A stretch of 64,000 bases of DNA from Hydrogenophaga taeniospiralis CCUG 15921 (GTDB lineage: Bacteria; Pseudomonadota; Gammaproteobacteria; Burkholderiales; Burkholderiaceae_C): NCBI RefSeq assembly GCF_001592305.1, contig NZ_BCWR01000007.1:1-64000 (forward strand), written 5' to 3'. The first letter of the stretch is position 1; each line of letters starts with the position of its first letter. The notes below the pieces were generated by a model. That model was not told the origin of the DNA and did not search any database. It was given only the letters and a program-made list of their open reading frames with translations. Made by a program: the position numbers and the translations under genes. Positions 1 through 8,287 of this stretch are shown in pieces.

Positions 1-50
1 CTGGGTCCGTAATTGTTCATGGAGGCCCACGCAGGCCCTACGGATAGTAC

Positions 51-989
51 TCAGGCATTGACCACGAGGGAGCCTTGAAGGTGAAGAGCGTTGCTGTGCT
101 TCAGCTCCACCAACAGGTCGCGCAACCACTCTCGCTGTTCCATGGGGTCGGGGTTGTCGGGTGGCATCGACGTGCGCAGGTAGGGCGTACTTCTTGCCCA
201 GGCCAGCAAATCCTCTTGTTCAATGGATTGCCACTCGAGCAATCTGAATTTGATGAGCACCTTGACCGCATGGCGGTGGTGCTTGGTGGGTGCGTTGACG
301 AACCGGTTGAGCCGAGTTCGGGCGCGTTCAAGGGCCTCCGCAATGTCCTGGAACACTGGGCCATGGCCTGGAATCACGGTCTCCGGTTGAAGTGCTTCAA
401 TCGCATCCAAGGTCTGCGCCACCTCGTCAAATGCGGCCACGCCCTCCAACTCCGGAAACACCACGCCAAATCCGTTTTGCCAGAGAGCATCCGCCGAAAT
501 CAATAGCCTTGTGGCCGGTTGAAACAGGATGATGGAGTGGGGGTCGTGCCCTTTGGCACCATGGATCTCCCAATCGAGAGCGCCTAGTCGCACGCTTGAG
601 CCTGGTTTCAGCAGGCCTTGGCGGGTGAACCTGGGGCACTCTTGCCCCGTGGTGGCGTAAGTCAGCGCGATGGTGTCCCAACGGTCGACAGCATCGGCCT
701 GCCCCGGCGGAATCCAGGTTCGCAGTGCTGGGTAGCGTGCCTGGAGCGCCGCGTTGCCACCGCAGTGGTCGCTGTGCAAGTGGGTGTTGAGCAGCAGATC
801 CAGTGTGGAGCGCCCAAGGGCCTGGCTCACGAGGGCCACGGTCTGCTGGGCATGGCAGCCATATCCGGAGTCGACCAGTGCACTCGGCCCGTTGCCTTGC
901 AGCAGGATGTTGTTCGCCGACAGCCAGCCCCGCTCGAAGACGGTGACGCCCGCAGCAGTGAGCACATCGGAAATGGCCGGAGGACTCAT
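51..989 (-). CDS. MBL-fold metallo-hydrolase
   Basis: The 312-residue protein has the metallo-beta-lactamase signature THLHSDH (His70, His72, Asp74, His75), which binds two metals, followed by a GAKGHD segment and a C-terminal PGHGP loop. The C-terminal part after about residue 210 is helical and resembles the extra domain of glyoxalase-II-like hydrolases. A frame extension upstream to 1124 would overlap the neighbouring acyl-CoA ligase, so I chose the ATG at 989, which starts MSPPAI and leaves a 20-bp gap. It follows the ligase on the same strand and is probably cotranscribed. A role as thioesterase or hydrolase of an acyl-CoA or glutathione thioester is an inference from context; the substrate cannot be read from sequence. 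Confidence 0.85.
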   Translation of the reverse strand: MSPPAISDVLTAAGVTVFERGWLSANNILLQGNGPSALVDSGYGCHAQQTVALVSQALGRSTLDLLLNTHLHSDHCGGNAALQARYPALRTWIPPGQADAVDRWDTIALTYATTGQECPRFTRQGLLKPGSSVRLGALDWEIHGAKGHDPHSIILFQPATRLLISADALWQNGFGVVFPELEGVAAFDEVAQTLDAIEALQPETVIPGHGPVFQDIAEALERARTRLNRFVNAPTKHHRHAVKVLIKFRLLEWQSIEQEDLLAWARSTPYLRTSMPPDNPDPMEQREWLRDLLVELKHSNALHLQGSLVVNA

Positions 990-1009
990 GGGCAAGCCAT
1001 GGAGGGCAT

Positions 1010-2704
1010 TCAGTTCACCGCCCGCAGGGCGCGGCGCAGGACCTTGCCGACGTTTGTTTTGGGCAATTCGCCCCGGAACTCGATGTACTTGGGCCGTTTG
1101 TAGCCGGTGAGGTTGTCGTGGCAATAGCGGGCCACGTCTTCCTCACGCAAGGTGGCGTCGCTTCGAACCACAAAGACCTTGATCGCCTCGCCTTGTTTTG
1201 CGTCCTCGACGCCTATGGCGGCGCATTCCAGCACGCCCGGGCACAAGGCAATGACGTTTTCCAGTTCGTTGGGGAAGACGTTGAAGCCAGAAACCAGAAT
1301 CATGTCCTTCTTGCGATCCACGATGCGGGTGTATCCGCGCTGGTCCATGATGCCCACGTCACCGGTGCGCATGAACCCATCGGGTGTGAAGGCCCGGGCG
1401 GTCTCTTCGGGCTGGTTGTGGTACCCGGTCATCACGTTAGGGCCCCGAATACAGATCTCGCCGGGGGTGCCTTCGGGCAAGCTGTTTCCCTCGTCGTCCT
1501 TGATGGCGATGGCGATGCCAGGCAAGGGCAGGCCGATGGTGCCGCTGAACTCGCGGGAGGTCACGGGGTTGTTAGTGCCGATGGCGCAGGTTTCACTCAT
1601 CCCCCAGCCCTCGGTCATGGGGCAGCCGGTGACGGCCAGCCAGTGTTTGGCGGTGGCCTCGGACGCCGCCATGCCACCGGCCTGCGACAACGCCAGGCTG
1701 GAAAAGTCGAGTTGGCGAAACTGCGGGTTCTGCAGCAGTGCGTTGAACAGCGTGTTGACCGCGGGCAGCAGGTGGAACGGGCGACGCTTGAGCGTGGCCA
1801 CGAACTGTGGCACATCGCGTGGGTTCGGGATCAACGTCATGTGGGCGCCCCAGCGCATGGTTAGCAGGCTTAAGGTGAGCGCGAAGATGTGGTACAGCGG
1901 CAAAGCCGCGATGGCGTTGGTGTTGTGGACCTCTCCCACGCGCACCAGCGCCGACTGGAACCAGGCGTCGGCCTGCAGGATGGCGGCGACGATGTTGCGG
2001 TGCGTCAGCACCGCGCCCTTGGACAGACCGGTGGTGCCGCCGGTGTACTGCAGGAAGGCCACCGAATCCAGCGTTGCCGCACTGGGCTTGAGCGCTTGCG
2101 TGGACCCGTCGGCCAGGGCCTTGCGAAAGCTGACAATGGTCCGCGGTCCCAGCGGACCGGTCTTCGCCAGTTTGTAGGCGGGCACCATCTTCGCCAGGTG
2201 GCGCACCGCGAAGCTGAGCCAGCGGCCGTACCAGAACCCGAGCAGGTCGCCCAGGCTGGCCACCACCACATGTTGAACGGCGGTGTGATCGATCACGGCT
2301 TCCAGCGTGGTGGCGAAGTTCTCCAGAATGACGATGGCTTCTGCGCCGCTGTCTTTGAGCTGGTGTTCGAGTTCGCGCGCGGTGTACAGCGGGTTCACAT
2401 TGACCACCGTGTAACCCGCGCGCACGATCGCCGCCATCGCCACGAGAAACTGCGGCACGTTGGGCAGCATGACGGCGATCCGCGCGCCCGCGGGCAGCCC
2501 GCGCGACTGCAACCAGGCACCCAGGGCTGCGCTGTGCTGGTCCAGTTCCCCGTAGGACATCCAGCGCTCCATGCAGACCGACACCGGTCGGCGCGCGTTC
2601 TTGCGCAGCGATTCTTCGAGCAACACGGCCAAGGAGCGGTACTGTTCGGGTTCGACGTCGTGCGGAACACCGGGAGGATAGTGGGACAGCCAGGGTGCGT
2701 TCAT
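1010..2704 (-). CDS. fadD: long-chain fatty acid--CoA ligase (FadD-type)
   Basis: This 564-residue member of the ANL superfamily should activate fatty acids to acyl-CoA using ATP, at the inner face of the membrane. The AMP-binding loop YTGGTTGLSKG is at residues 220-230. The adenylation motif GWGMSETC follows near 390, then the hinge region DRKKDMI and the C-terminal catalytic lysine within KTNVGKVLRR. Length matches bacterial FadD (about 560). The ATG at 2704 (MNAPWL) was chosen over an upstream in-frame codon because the preceding residues are not typical of the family. It lies 20 bp upstream of the MBL hydrolase on the same strand. Substrate chain length is not determined; some close paralogues prefer branched or aromatic acids. 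Confidence 0.88.
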   Translation of the reverse strand: MNAPWLSHYPPGVPHDVEPEQYRSLAVLLEESLRKNARRPVSVCMERWMSYGELDQHSAALGAWLQSRGLPAGARIAVMLPNVPQFLVAMAAIVRAGYTVVNVNPLYTARELEHQLKDSGAEAIVILENFATTLEAVIDHTAVQHVVVASLGDLLGFWYGRWLSFAVRHLAKMVPAYKLAKTGPLGPRTIVSFRKALADGSTQALKPSAATLDSVAFLQYTGGTTGLSKGAVLTHRNIVAAILQADAWFQSALVRVGEVHNTNAIAALPLYHIFALTLSLLTMRWGAHMTLIPNPRDVPQFVATLKRRPFHLLPAVNTLFNALLQNPQFRQLDFSSLALSQAGGMAASEATAKHWLAVTGCPMTEGWGMSETCAIGTNNPVTSREFSGTIGLPLPGIAIAIKDDEGNSLPEGTPGEICIRGPNVMTGYHNQPEETARAFTPDGFMRTGDVGIMDQRGYTRIVDRKKDMILVSGFNVFPNELENVIALCPGVLECAAIGVEDAKQGEAIKVFVVRSDATLREEDVARYCHDNLTGYKRPKYIEFRGELPKTNVGKVLRRALRAVN

Positions 2705-2812
2705 GAGAGCCGGGGCGGGATCGTTGCGGATCGCGCCATTCTGGCGGACCCGCTTTTCTCGGCACACAGGGCCAGCCCTAGGGTGCTGTCGCCCAAAGCT
2801 CAGGCCAGGCCT

Positions 2813-3559
2813 TCACGACGCGACTCTGGCTCGAGCCAGCTCGTCGCTCAACCCACGCTGGCAGACCGCAAGATCTTCGTCAAACAGGCGTTCGATCCAG
2901 AGGTTCTCTCGCTGCGCGATGGTGGCCAGAAACGGTGTGGCATCGCCCAGAACGCCAAAGGCTTCGAAACCGTCTTCCAGAAACTGCTGCAGTGCTGCAA
3001 GACCGGCCGCCTGGGCCGGGCGGCGCATCAGCTTGAGCGCGATCAGCAGCGACTTCATGCGGGTCAGGCGTTGCAGCTCCCGGCCCATGTGCTGCACCAC
3101 GGCCAGTTGCCGCTCGCGCTGGGCACGCTCCCCGGTGCGTCGCCAGCTGAGGGTGTAGCGTTCGGCCGCGGGCAAGTCCGGACCGAGGGACAGCCAGTGC
3201 TGCGCCAGCTGCTGGTCCAGCGTCTCCGTGAGGGCATGGGTTTCGGCCATGTCCACCGCCAGCTGGGCCACCGCCTCCGGAAACAGCCGTTCGATTGCGC
3301 CGGCGATGCGGCCAAACTGTTCGTCGCGTTGGGTGAAGTCGTGCTCGCCGTACAACTCTTCCAGAAAGAACCGGGTCGCTGCGCCATAGCTGGGGTGGGA
3401 CAGCCAGTCGGCATAGGTGCCCCGAAAACGCCGGGCCTGCAGTTGCTTGACCTCGTGCACCGCCTGGGCCAGGCCGGCGGTATGGGCCTGTTCGCGCAGG
3501 TGCGCGACCCGAGCCAAGTGGGTTCGAATCTCGTCTGCGGCGCGGCGGGTGTCATTCAT
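2813..3559 (-). CDS. conserved hypothetical protein with FFLEELYG motif
   Basis: The 248-residue protein is predicted soluble, alpha-helical and charged, with no signal peptide or membrane segment. Its most distinctive segment, RFFLEELYGEHDFTQRD near residues 63-80, recalls an uncharacterised family conserved in beta- and gammaproteobacteria; I know of no function for it. A long helical middle (residues 130-170) is rich in Arg, Gln and Leu. It ends 108 bp before the start of the acyl-CoA ligase on the same strand, so the three minus-strand genes could form a unit, but the gap is large. The ATG at 3559 is directly divergent from the alpha/beta hydrolase at 3658. Confidence 0.75.
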   Translation of the reverse strand: MNDTRRAADEIRTHLARVAHLREQAHTAGLAQAVHEVKQLQARRFRGTYADWLSHPSYGAATRFFLEELYGEHDFTQRDEQFGRIAGAIERLFPEAVAQLAVDMAETHALTETLDQQLAQHWLSLGPDLPAAERYTLSWRRTGERAQRERQLAVVQHMGRELQRLTRMKSLLIALKLMRRPAQAAGLAALQQFLEDGFEAFGVLGDATPFLATIAQRENLWIERLFDEDLAVCQRGLSDELARARVAS

Positions 3560-3657
3560 GGCGCGACCAGTCTAGCTGTGCGGAGGCCCTCGGTGGGTAG
3601 AGGCAGAGCTCTAGCGCCGCCCGCCCACCCAGCTGCGGCGCGTGCGATAGTCCAAAA

Positions 3658-4662
3658 ATGACACAGAACCCCCAAGCGCTGCATGACCGGTCCGCCACCC
3701 GGCGGCCTCCATCCCGCCTGGCGCGTATGCAGCAGACCATCGCGCTCTCGACCGTCGCCCTGGTGGCGGGCTGGGGCGGGTTCACCTGGGAACGGTCGCC
3801 ATTCCTGGCGCTCGCCGGGGCGGCGGTGCTGGTGTTTGGTTATGCGATCGTGCTCGCGGTGGAGTTTCTTGCCGTGGCCAGGGTCAACCGAGGTGACCCC
3901 TCACCGCGAGCGAGCGTCGCAGAGCTGGTGGGCGCCTGGTGGCAGGAGGTGCGGGTCGCGCCGCAGGTGTTTTCGTGGCGCCAGCCGTTTCGCTGGCGCA
4001 GCCTGCCGGATGACGAGTCGGCCCAGGCTGGCGGCAACACGGGGCCCGCAGTGGTGTTCATTCACGGTTTCGTGTGCAACCGCGGCCTCTGGTTGCCCTG
4101 GATGCGCCAACTGCGCGCCCAAGGCGTGCCCTACACCTCGGTGAACCTGGAACCGGTGTTCGGCTCCATCGACGACTACGTGCCGCTCATCGATAACGCT
4201 GTGCACCGCGCCCAGGCCCTGACCGGGCATCCACCGCTGCTGGTCTGCCACAGCATGGGGGGCTTGGCGGCACGCGCCTGGTTGGCCGCCACGCCGGATG
4301 CGAAGGGGCGGGTCCACCGTGTGGTGACCATCGGCAGTCCACACGCCGGCACCTGGCTCGCGCAATTCAGCCGGGTGACCAACGGGCGCCAGATGCGGCA
4401 GAACAACGGGTGGTTGCGGGGCCTGCAGCAACGGGAAACGCAGAGCACGCCGCAGGCCACCCACGCGCACTTCACCTGCTGGTACTCGAACACCGACAAC
4501 ATCGTGTTCCCCGCGTCCACCGCCACCCTGCCCGGGGCCGACAACCGCCTGGTGCGCGGTGCGGCCCACGTGGCGATGGCGTTTCATCCCGAGGTGATGC
4601 GTGGGTCGCTGGCCTTGCGCACATCGCCAGCGAATGCGCCGGGTGAGCCCGCGGGTTCGTAG
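3658..4662 (+). CDS. membrane-anchored alpha/beta-hydrolase (lipase-like)
   Basis: The 334-residue protein has two N-terminal hydrophobic helices (about residues 24-44 and 49-70) that anchor it to the membrane, followed by an alpha/beta-hydrolase domain. The oxyanion-hole segment VVFIHGFVCN is followed by the nucleophile elbow CHSMGG, in which Ser is the nucleophile and Cys replaces the usual first Gly. A late HVAMAFHPEV segment offers the catalytic His. The layout resembles triacylglycerol lipase or PGAP1-like esterases. The gene is monocistronic between a divergent hypothetical gene and convergent hpd. Substrate is unknown; an esterase acting on membrane or secreted lipids is a reasonable guess. 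Confidence 0.8.
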   Translation: MTQNPQALHDRSATRRPPSRLARMQQTIALSTVALVAGWGGFTWERSPFLALAGAAVLVFGYAIVLAVEFLAVARVNRGDPSPRASVAELVGAWWQEVRVAPQVFSWRQPFRWRSLPDDESAQAGGNTGPAVVFIHGFVCNRGLWLPWMRQLRAQGVPYTSVNLEPVFGSIDDYVPLIDNAVHRAQALTGHPPLLVCHSMGGLAARAWLAATPDAKGRVHRVVTIGSPHAGTWLAQFSRVTNGRQMRQNNGWLRGLQQRETQSTPQATHAHFTCWYSNTDNIVFPASTATLPGADNRLVRGAAHVAMAFHPEVMRGSLALRTSPANAPGEPAGS

Positions 4663-4682
4663 ACCTCCGCCCGCAGAGTCGG

Positions 4683-5804
4683 TCAGGCCTTCAGCACACC
4701 GCGGCGCATCTGGTCGAGTTCCATGCTCTCGAACAGCGCCTTGAAGTTCCCCTCGCCAAAGCCCTGGTTGCCTTTGCGCTGGATGAACTCGAAGAAGATC
4801 GGACCCAACTGGTTCTCGCTGAAGATCTGCAGCAGCAGCTCACCCGGATGGCCGTCCACCAGGATGTTGCGCTGCTGCAGGGCCGCCACGTTTTCCCCAT
4901 GGCCGGGAATGCGCTTGTCCAGCAACTCGTAGTAGGTGTCGCCCGTCGTCAGCAGTTTCACGCCGCTGAGTTCCAGCGCATCCACCGTGGCCGGCAGGTC
5001 GGTCGAGCCCAGGGCGATGTGCTGGATGCCCTCGCCATGGTACCGGTCCAGGTATTCCTGGATCTGACCGGCCTTGTCGTTGCCTTCTTCGTTGATCGGG
5101 ATGCGGATCTTGCCGCAGGGGCTGGTCATGGCCTTGCTCTTGATGCCGGTCTGCTGGCCTTCGAGGTCGAAGTAGCGCACCTCGCGGAAATTGAAGATGC
5201 GCTCGTAGAAGCTGGCCCACTCGGCCATGCGGCCGCGGTGCACGTTGTGGGTCAGGTGGTCGATGTAGTTCAGGCCATGGCCGACCGGGTTCAGCTCGGC
5301 GCCGGGCAGCGGATAGAAGTCGACGTCGTAGAAGCCGATGTTGCCGATCTCGCCTTCCTTCGCGCCGTTCTTGCCGCGCCAGCGGTCGATGAAATAGATG
5401 ATGGAGTCGCCGATGCCCTTGATGGCCGGGATGTTCAGTTCGCCCGGGCCCGCGGTGTGCGCGTAGCCCCAGGCGCCGAGCGAAATGGCACGCTCATACG
5501 CGGCTTTGGCGTCCTGCACACGGAAGGCGATGGCGCAGACGCTGGGGCCATGCAGGCGGGCAAAGCGCTGGGCGAAGCTGTCGGGTTCGGCGTTGATGAT
5601 GAAGTTGATCTCGCCCTGGCGGTACAGCGTGACGGCCTTGTGTCGGTGCCTCGCGACCGGCTTGAAACCCATGCGTTCGAACAGCGCACCCATCGCGGCG
5701 GGGTCGGGTGCGGCGTATTCGATGAACTCGAAACCGTCGGTGCCCATGGGGTTGGCCCATTCGGTGGCATCGGCGGTGGCGGAAAGGGGCAGCGCAGCGT
5801 TCAT
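4683..5804 (-). CDS. hpd: 4-hydroxyphenylpyruvate dioxygenase
   Basis: This 373-residue enzyme converts 4-hydroxyphenylpyruvate, O2 to homogentisate and CO2 in tyrosine degradation. It has two vicinal-oxygen-chelate domains. The Fe(II) ligands are in the C-terminal half: His in [10 protein letters not shown], His in GIQHIALGS and Glu in [10 protein letters not shown]. The C-terminal [17 protein letters not shown] helix is the HPPD gate and is diagnostic. The message start shows a GGAGA ribosome site 6 bases ahead of the ATG. It is divergent from an Lrp/AsnC-family gene, a common arrangement for hpd in betaproteobacteria, which suggests that regulator controls it. No other homogentisate genes are present here. 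Confidence 0.95.
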   Translation of the reverse strand: MNAALPLSATADATEWANPMGTDGFEFIEYAAPDPAAMGALFERMGFKPVARHRHKAVTLYRQGEINFIINAEPDSFAQRFARLHGPSVCAIAFRVQDAKAAYERAISLGAWGYAHTAGPGELNIPAIKGIGDSIIYFIDRWRGKNGAKEGEIGNIGFYDVDFYPLPGAELNPVGHGLNYIDHLTHNVHRGRMAEWASFYERIFNFREVRYFDLEGQQTGIKSKAMTSPCGKIRIPINEEGNDKAGQIQEYLDRYHGEGIQHIALGSTDLPATVDALELSGVKLLTTGDTYYELLDKRIPGHGENVAALQQRNILVDGHPGELLLQIFSENQLGPIFFEFIQRKGNQGFGEGNFKALFESMELDQMRRGVLKA

Positions 5805-5898
5805 GGTTGTCTCCGTGTGGGGAAGAGAAAGTGATCCGCCACTGTATCGGCGCAGGTTGTCACGATTCCAGCGTTTTGGGGCGTACCGTCCGTCCTTT

Positions 5899-5931
5899 TT
5901 GCATGAATCCTGCTAAATTCAAAACATGCAA
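5899..5931. promoter_or_regulatory. dyad over the Lrp-family gene start (candidate autoregulatory operator)
   Basis: TTGCATG (5899-5905) and its exact complement CATGCAA (5925-5931) flank a 19-bp A/T-leaning core. The right arm covers the ATG at 5926 of the Lrp-type gene. A possible extended -10 box, TGCTAAATT, lies at 5911-5919, only 6 bases before the ATG, so a transcript from it would be leaderless or nearly so. The site sits between hpd and the regulator and would suit control of both. Operator function is inferred. Confidence 0.45.
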
Positions 5932-6399
5932 GCACTTGACAAGCTCGATCGCCACATTCTGCGCAGCCTGCAGGCCGATGGCCGGGCCACCTACGAACTC
6001 ATCGCCGAGGCCGTGGGCCTGTCGCCCAGCGCGGTGCTGCGCCGGGTGAAGCGGCTGGAAGACGCGGGCGTGATCGACCGCTACGTGGCCCTGGTGAAAC
6101 CCGAGGCCGTGGGCCTGGGGCTCACCGCCTATGTGAATGTGCGGCTGGAAAAGCACGCCGAGAGCGCCAAGCGCAACCCAATGGACCAGTTCCGCGCCAG
6201 CGTGCAGGGATGGCCTGAGGTGGTGGAGTGTGCGGCGCTCACCGGCGAGATGGATTTCCAGCTGCGCCTGGTGGTGGCCGACATGGCGGCGTATTCGCGT
6301 TTCATGATGGACACCCTGCTCAAACACCCCAGCGTGCAGGACTGCAAGACCAGTTTCGTGATGGATCGCGTGAAAAGCACCACCGCTTTGCCGTTGTAA
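5926..6399 (+). CDS. Lrp/AsnC-family transcriptional regulator
   Basis: The 157-residue protein has the family architecture: an N-terminal AsnC-type winged helix-turn-helix (LDRHILRSLQADGR through SPSAVLRRVKRLE, about residues 6-50) and a C-terminal RAM ligand-binding domain (about residues 65-145) ending in TSFVMDRVK. Such proteins assemble as dimers to octamers and respond to amino acids or related metabolites. It is divergent from hpd, with 121 bp between the starts and a dyad across its own start, so it is a likely regulator of tyrosine catabolism. That target is inferred from position. A clear intrinsic terminator follows immediately. Confidence 0.9.
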   Translation: MQALDKLDRHILRSLQADGRATYELIAEAVGLSPSAVLRRVKRLEDAGVIDRYVALVKPEAVGLGLTAYVNVRLEKHAESAKRNPMDQFRASVQGWPEVVECAALTGEMDFQLRLVVADMAAYSRFMMDTLLKHPSVQDCKTSFVMDRVKSTTALPL

Positions 6400-6400
6400 C

Positions 6401-6418
6401 GCCCGGAAGCGGGCTTTT
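6401..6418 (+). terminator. intrinsic terminator after the Lrp-family gene
   Basis: A 5-bp GC stem, GCCCG/CGGGC, closes a GAAG tetraloop and runs straight into TTTT. It starts one base after the stop codon of the Lrp-family gene, which supports a monocistronic transcript. Confidence 0.7.
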
Positions 6419-6459
6419 ACCCGCCCATCGGGTTGAGAGGGCTTTAGTGAGCCAAGTCC

Positions 6460-6487
6460 TTGTCGATATAGGGAAAACCCTTATATT
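6460..6487 (+). promoter_or_regulatory. putative promoter with dyad ahead of the GNAT gene
   Basis: TTGTCG (6460-6465) and TATATT (6482-6487) are 16 bp apart and resemble a sigma-70 promoter. The spacer carries an inverted repeat, AGGG-AAAA-CCCT, flanked by ATAT on both sides. The ATG at 6494 is only 6 bases beyond the -10 box, so either the transcript is leaderless or translation starts at the later ATG at 6548. Confidence 0.4.
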
Positions 6488-6493
6488 CCCCGC

Positions 6494-7231
6494 ATGCTCA
6501 ACCCCGCTTCCTGGTTCAAGTCGGCCCCGCCCGGTGCACGGGCGCCGATGGCCGTGCCTGCAACCGCGCGCGACGAACCCAAAGCCACCGCCACGCCGGG
6601 CACGGGCTCGGTGGTGGTGCCCATCCGCTCCATCGGCCCCGGCCAGCTCGAACGCATCGCTGCCCATCTGCTGGCGCTGGAGCCGCACGACCGCTACCTG
6701 CGTTTCGGCTATGCCGCGAACGACGAGCAGATCCTGCGCTACGTGCACCAGCTGAATTTCGAGCGCGACGAACTGTTTGGCATCTTCAACCGCAAACTGG
6801 ACCTGATCGCCATGGCCCACCTGGCCTTTTCGGTGGACCCGAGCTGCACCAGCTGCGCCGAGTTCGGCGTCTCGGTGGCCCAGGCGGCGCGTGGCCGGGG
6901 GTATGGCCGCCGTTTGTTCGAGCGCGCGGTCATGCACGCCCGCAACGAAGGCGTGAGCCAGCTGTTTGTCCACGCCCTGACGGAAAACACCGCCATGCTC
7001 AAGATCGCCCGCCGCGCCGGGGCGCTCATCGAGCGCGATGGCCCCGAAAGCGAAGCCCACTTGCGCCTGCCGCCGGCCGACTTCGATTCGCGCGTGACCG
7101 AGCTGGTCAACCAGCAGGTCGCCATCACCGACTACCACCTCAAGGCCCAGGCCAAACAGTTCTGGAGCGTGCTGGGCCTGCTGCAGGAAATCCGCCAGGG
7201 CGTTCGCGAGGCGCGCGACAAGATGAAGTGA
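6494..7231 (+). CDS. GNAT-family N-acetyltransferase
   Basis: The 245-residue protein carries a GNAT fold at about residues 35-190. Motif A is visible as VSVAQAARGRGYGRRLFERAV (Q/RxxGxG/A variant around residues 129-145), where the acetyl-CoA pyrophosphate binds. The segment EPHDRYLRFGYAANDEQI resembles the start of the acetyltransferase domain in a widespread proteobacterial group of uncharacterised GNATs. The N-terminal 30 residues are Pro/Ala-rich and probably disordered, and may be untranslated if the ATG at 6548 is used. The gene stands alone between a terminator and a GC-rich repeat. The acceptor substrate is unknown. Confidence 0.8.
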   Translation: MLNPASWFKSAPPGARAPMAVPATARDEPKATATPGTGSVVVPIRSIGPGQLERIAAHLLALEPHDRYLRFGYAANDEQILRYVHQLNFERDELFGIFNRKLDLIAMAHLAFSVDPSCTSCAEFGVSVAQAARGRGYGRRLFERAVMHARNEGVSQLFVHALTENTAMLKIARRAGALIERDGPESEAHLRLPPADFDSRVTELVNQQVAITDYHLKAQAKQFWSVLGLLQEIRQGVREARDKMK

Positions 7232-7308
7232 CCCCCCTGCGCCGCTGACGCGGCTTCCCCCCTGAGAGGGGGGACCACGCCTGCGGCCCGGCAGAGCCGG
7301 TTCAGCGG
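7232..7308 (+). repeat. dispersed GC-rich palindromic repeat, type A, copy 1
   Basis: This short intergenic element has a C-run, CGC-rich block, a CCCCC/GGGGG palindromic core, and an end reading CGGCCCGGCAGAGCCGG. It belongs to the same family as copies at 14837, 24772, 26717, 26885 (inverted) and 50325. It begins one base after the GNAT stop codon. A transcribed hairpin or terminator role is possible, but no T-tract is present. Confidence 0.7.
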
Positions 7309-7395
7309 CGTGTGCTGGTCATGAGATCGTTGTCTGGCCGGTGTCACCGCCTTGCGGTATCCTTTGCCGCTGTTTCAACTCACCTTTCCCCCTCA

Positions 7396-8262
7396 GTGGC
7401 CGACAACCCCCCCAGTAGCGGGCCGCAGCGCAGCCTGCGGCACGAAGACAAACGCGGTTTCCTGCAAAAGCTCGCGGAATTCATCCACCCCGGGCCGGAC
7501 TCCAAGGACGAGCTGATCGAAACCCTCGCCGACGCCGAGGAAAACGACATCATCAACGCCGAATCGCGCGTCATGCTCGAAGGCGTGATCCGCATCGCCG
7601 ACATGTCCGCCGGCGACGTGATGGTAGCGGCCCCGCGCATGGATGTGCTCAACATCGATGCCCCCTACGACGAGTTGCTGCACCAGGTCATCGACACCGC
7701 GCACTCGCGCTTCCCGGTGTACGAGGGCGAGACCGAAAACATCATCGGCATCCTGCTCGCCAAAGACCTGCTCAAGCTGCAGCGCGCGCCCGAGCTCAAC
7801 ATCCGCGCCCTGCTGCGCCCGGCCACCTTCGTGCCCGAGAGCAAGGGACTGAACGACCTGCTGCGCGAGTTTCGTGGCAACCGCAACCACCTGGCCATCG
7901 TCATCGACGAGTTCGGCCGTGTGGCCGGCCTCATCACCATCGAGGACGTGCTGGAAGAAATCGTCGGTGAGATCGAAGACGAATTCGACGTGGCCGAGGA
8001 CGAGGGCGACATCTTCGCCCTGGCCGACAGCACTTGGCGGGTGAGCGGCGACACGCCGGTCGAACGCATCAACGAATCCTTCGGCCTGAAGCTGCCTGAG
8101 GTCGATTTCGACACCATCGGTGGCCTGATCGCGCACACCATGGGCCATGTGCCCAAGCGCGGCGAGTTCCACGAGATCGAGCGCCTGCGCTTTGTCGTGC
8201 TGCACACCAAAGGTGGTGCGGTGAAGTGGTTCAAGGTGATGCCGTTTCCTTCGGAAGACTGA
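7396..8262 (+). CDS. corC: CorC/HlyC-family transporter-associated CBS-domain protein
   Basis: The 288-residue protein has an N-terminal helical region, two CBS repeats (about residues 70-185) and a C-terminal CorC/HlyC domain (about 200-285). Landmarks are SRVMLEGVIRIAD, DVMVAAPRMD, SRFPVYEGE, GNRNHLAIVIDEFG and ITIEDVLEEIVGEIEDEFD. The family is linked to Mg2+/Co2+ efflux and envelope stress. I prefer the GTG at 7396 (VADNPP) over an upstream ATG at 7312, because homologues begin close to the RSL...KLAEFIHPGPD segment. It lies directly upstream of lnt (25 bp gap), the same order as ybeX-lnt in Escherichia coli, so an operon is likely. Confidence 0.88.
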   Translation: MADNPPSSGPQRSLRHEDKRGFLQKLAEFIHPGPDSKDELIETLADAEENDIINAESRVMLEGVIRIADMSAGDVMVAAPRMDVLNIDAPYDELLHQVIDTAHSRFPVYEGETENIIGILLAKDLLKLQRAPELNIRALLRPATFVPESKGLNDLLREFRGNRNHLAIVIDEFGRVAGLITIEDVLEEIVGEIEDEFDVAEDEGDIFALADSTWRVSGDTPVERINESFGLKLPEVDFDTIGGLIAHTMGHVPKRGEFHEIERLRFVVLHTKGGAVKWFKVMPFPSED

Positions 8263-8287
8263 GCCGTCCAGGCTCCGAACACACACC

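Noticed and set aside
7312..7395. Upstream ATG extension of corC
   Set aside because: The extra 28 residues are unlike family members; the GTG at 7396 gives the normal N-terminus.
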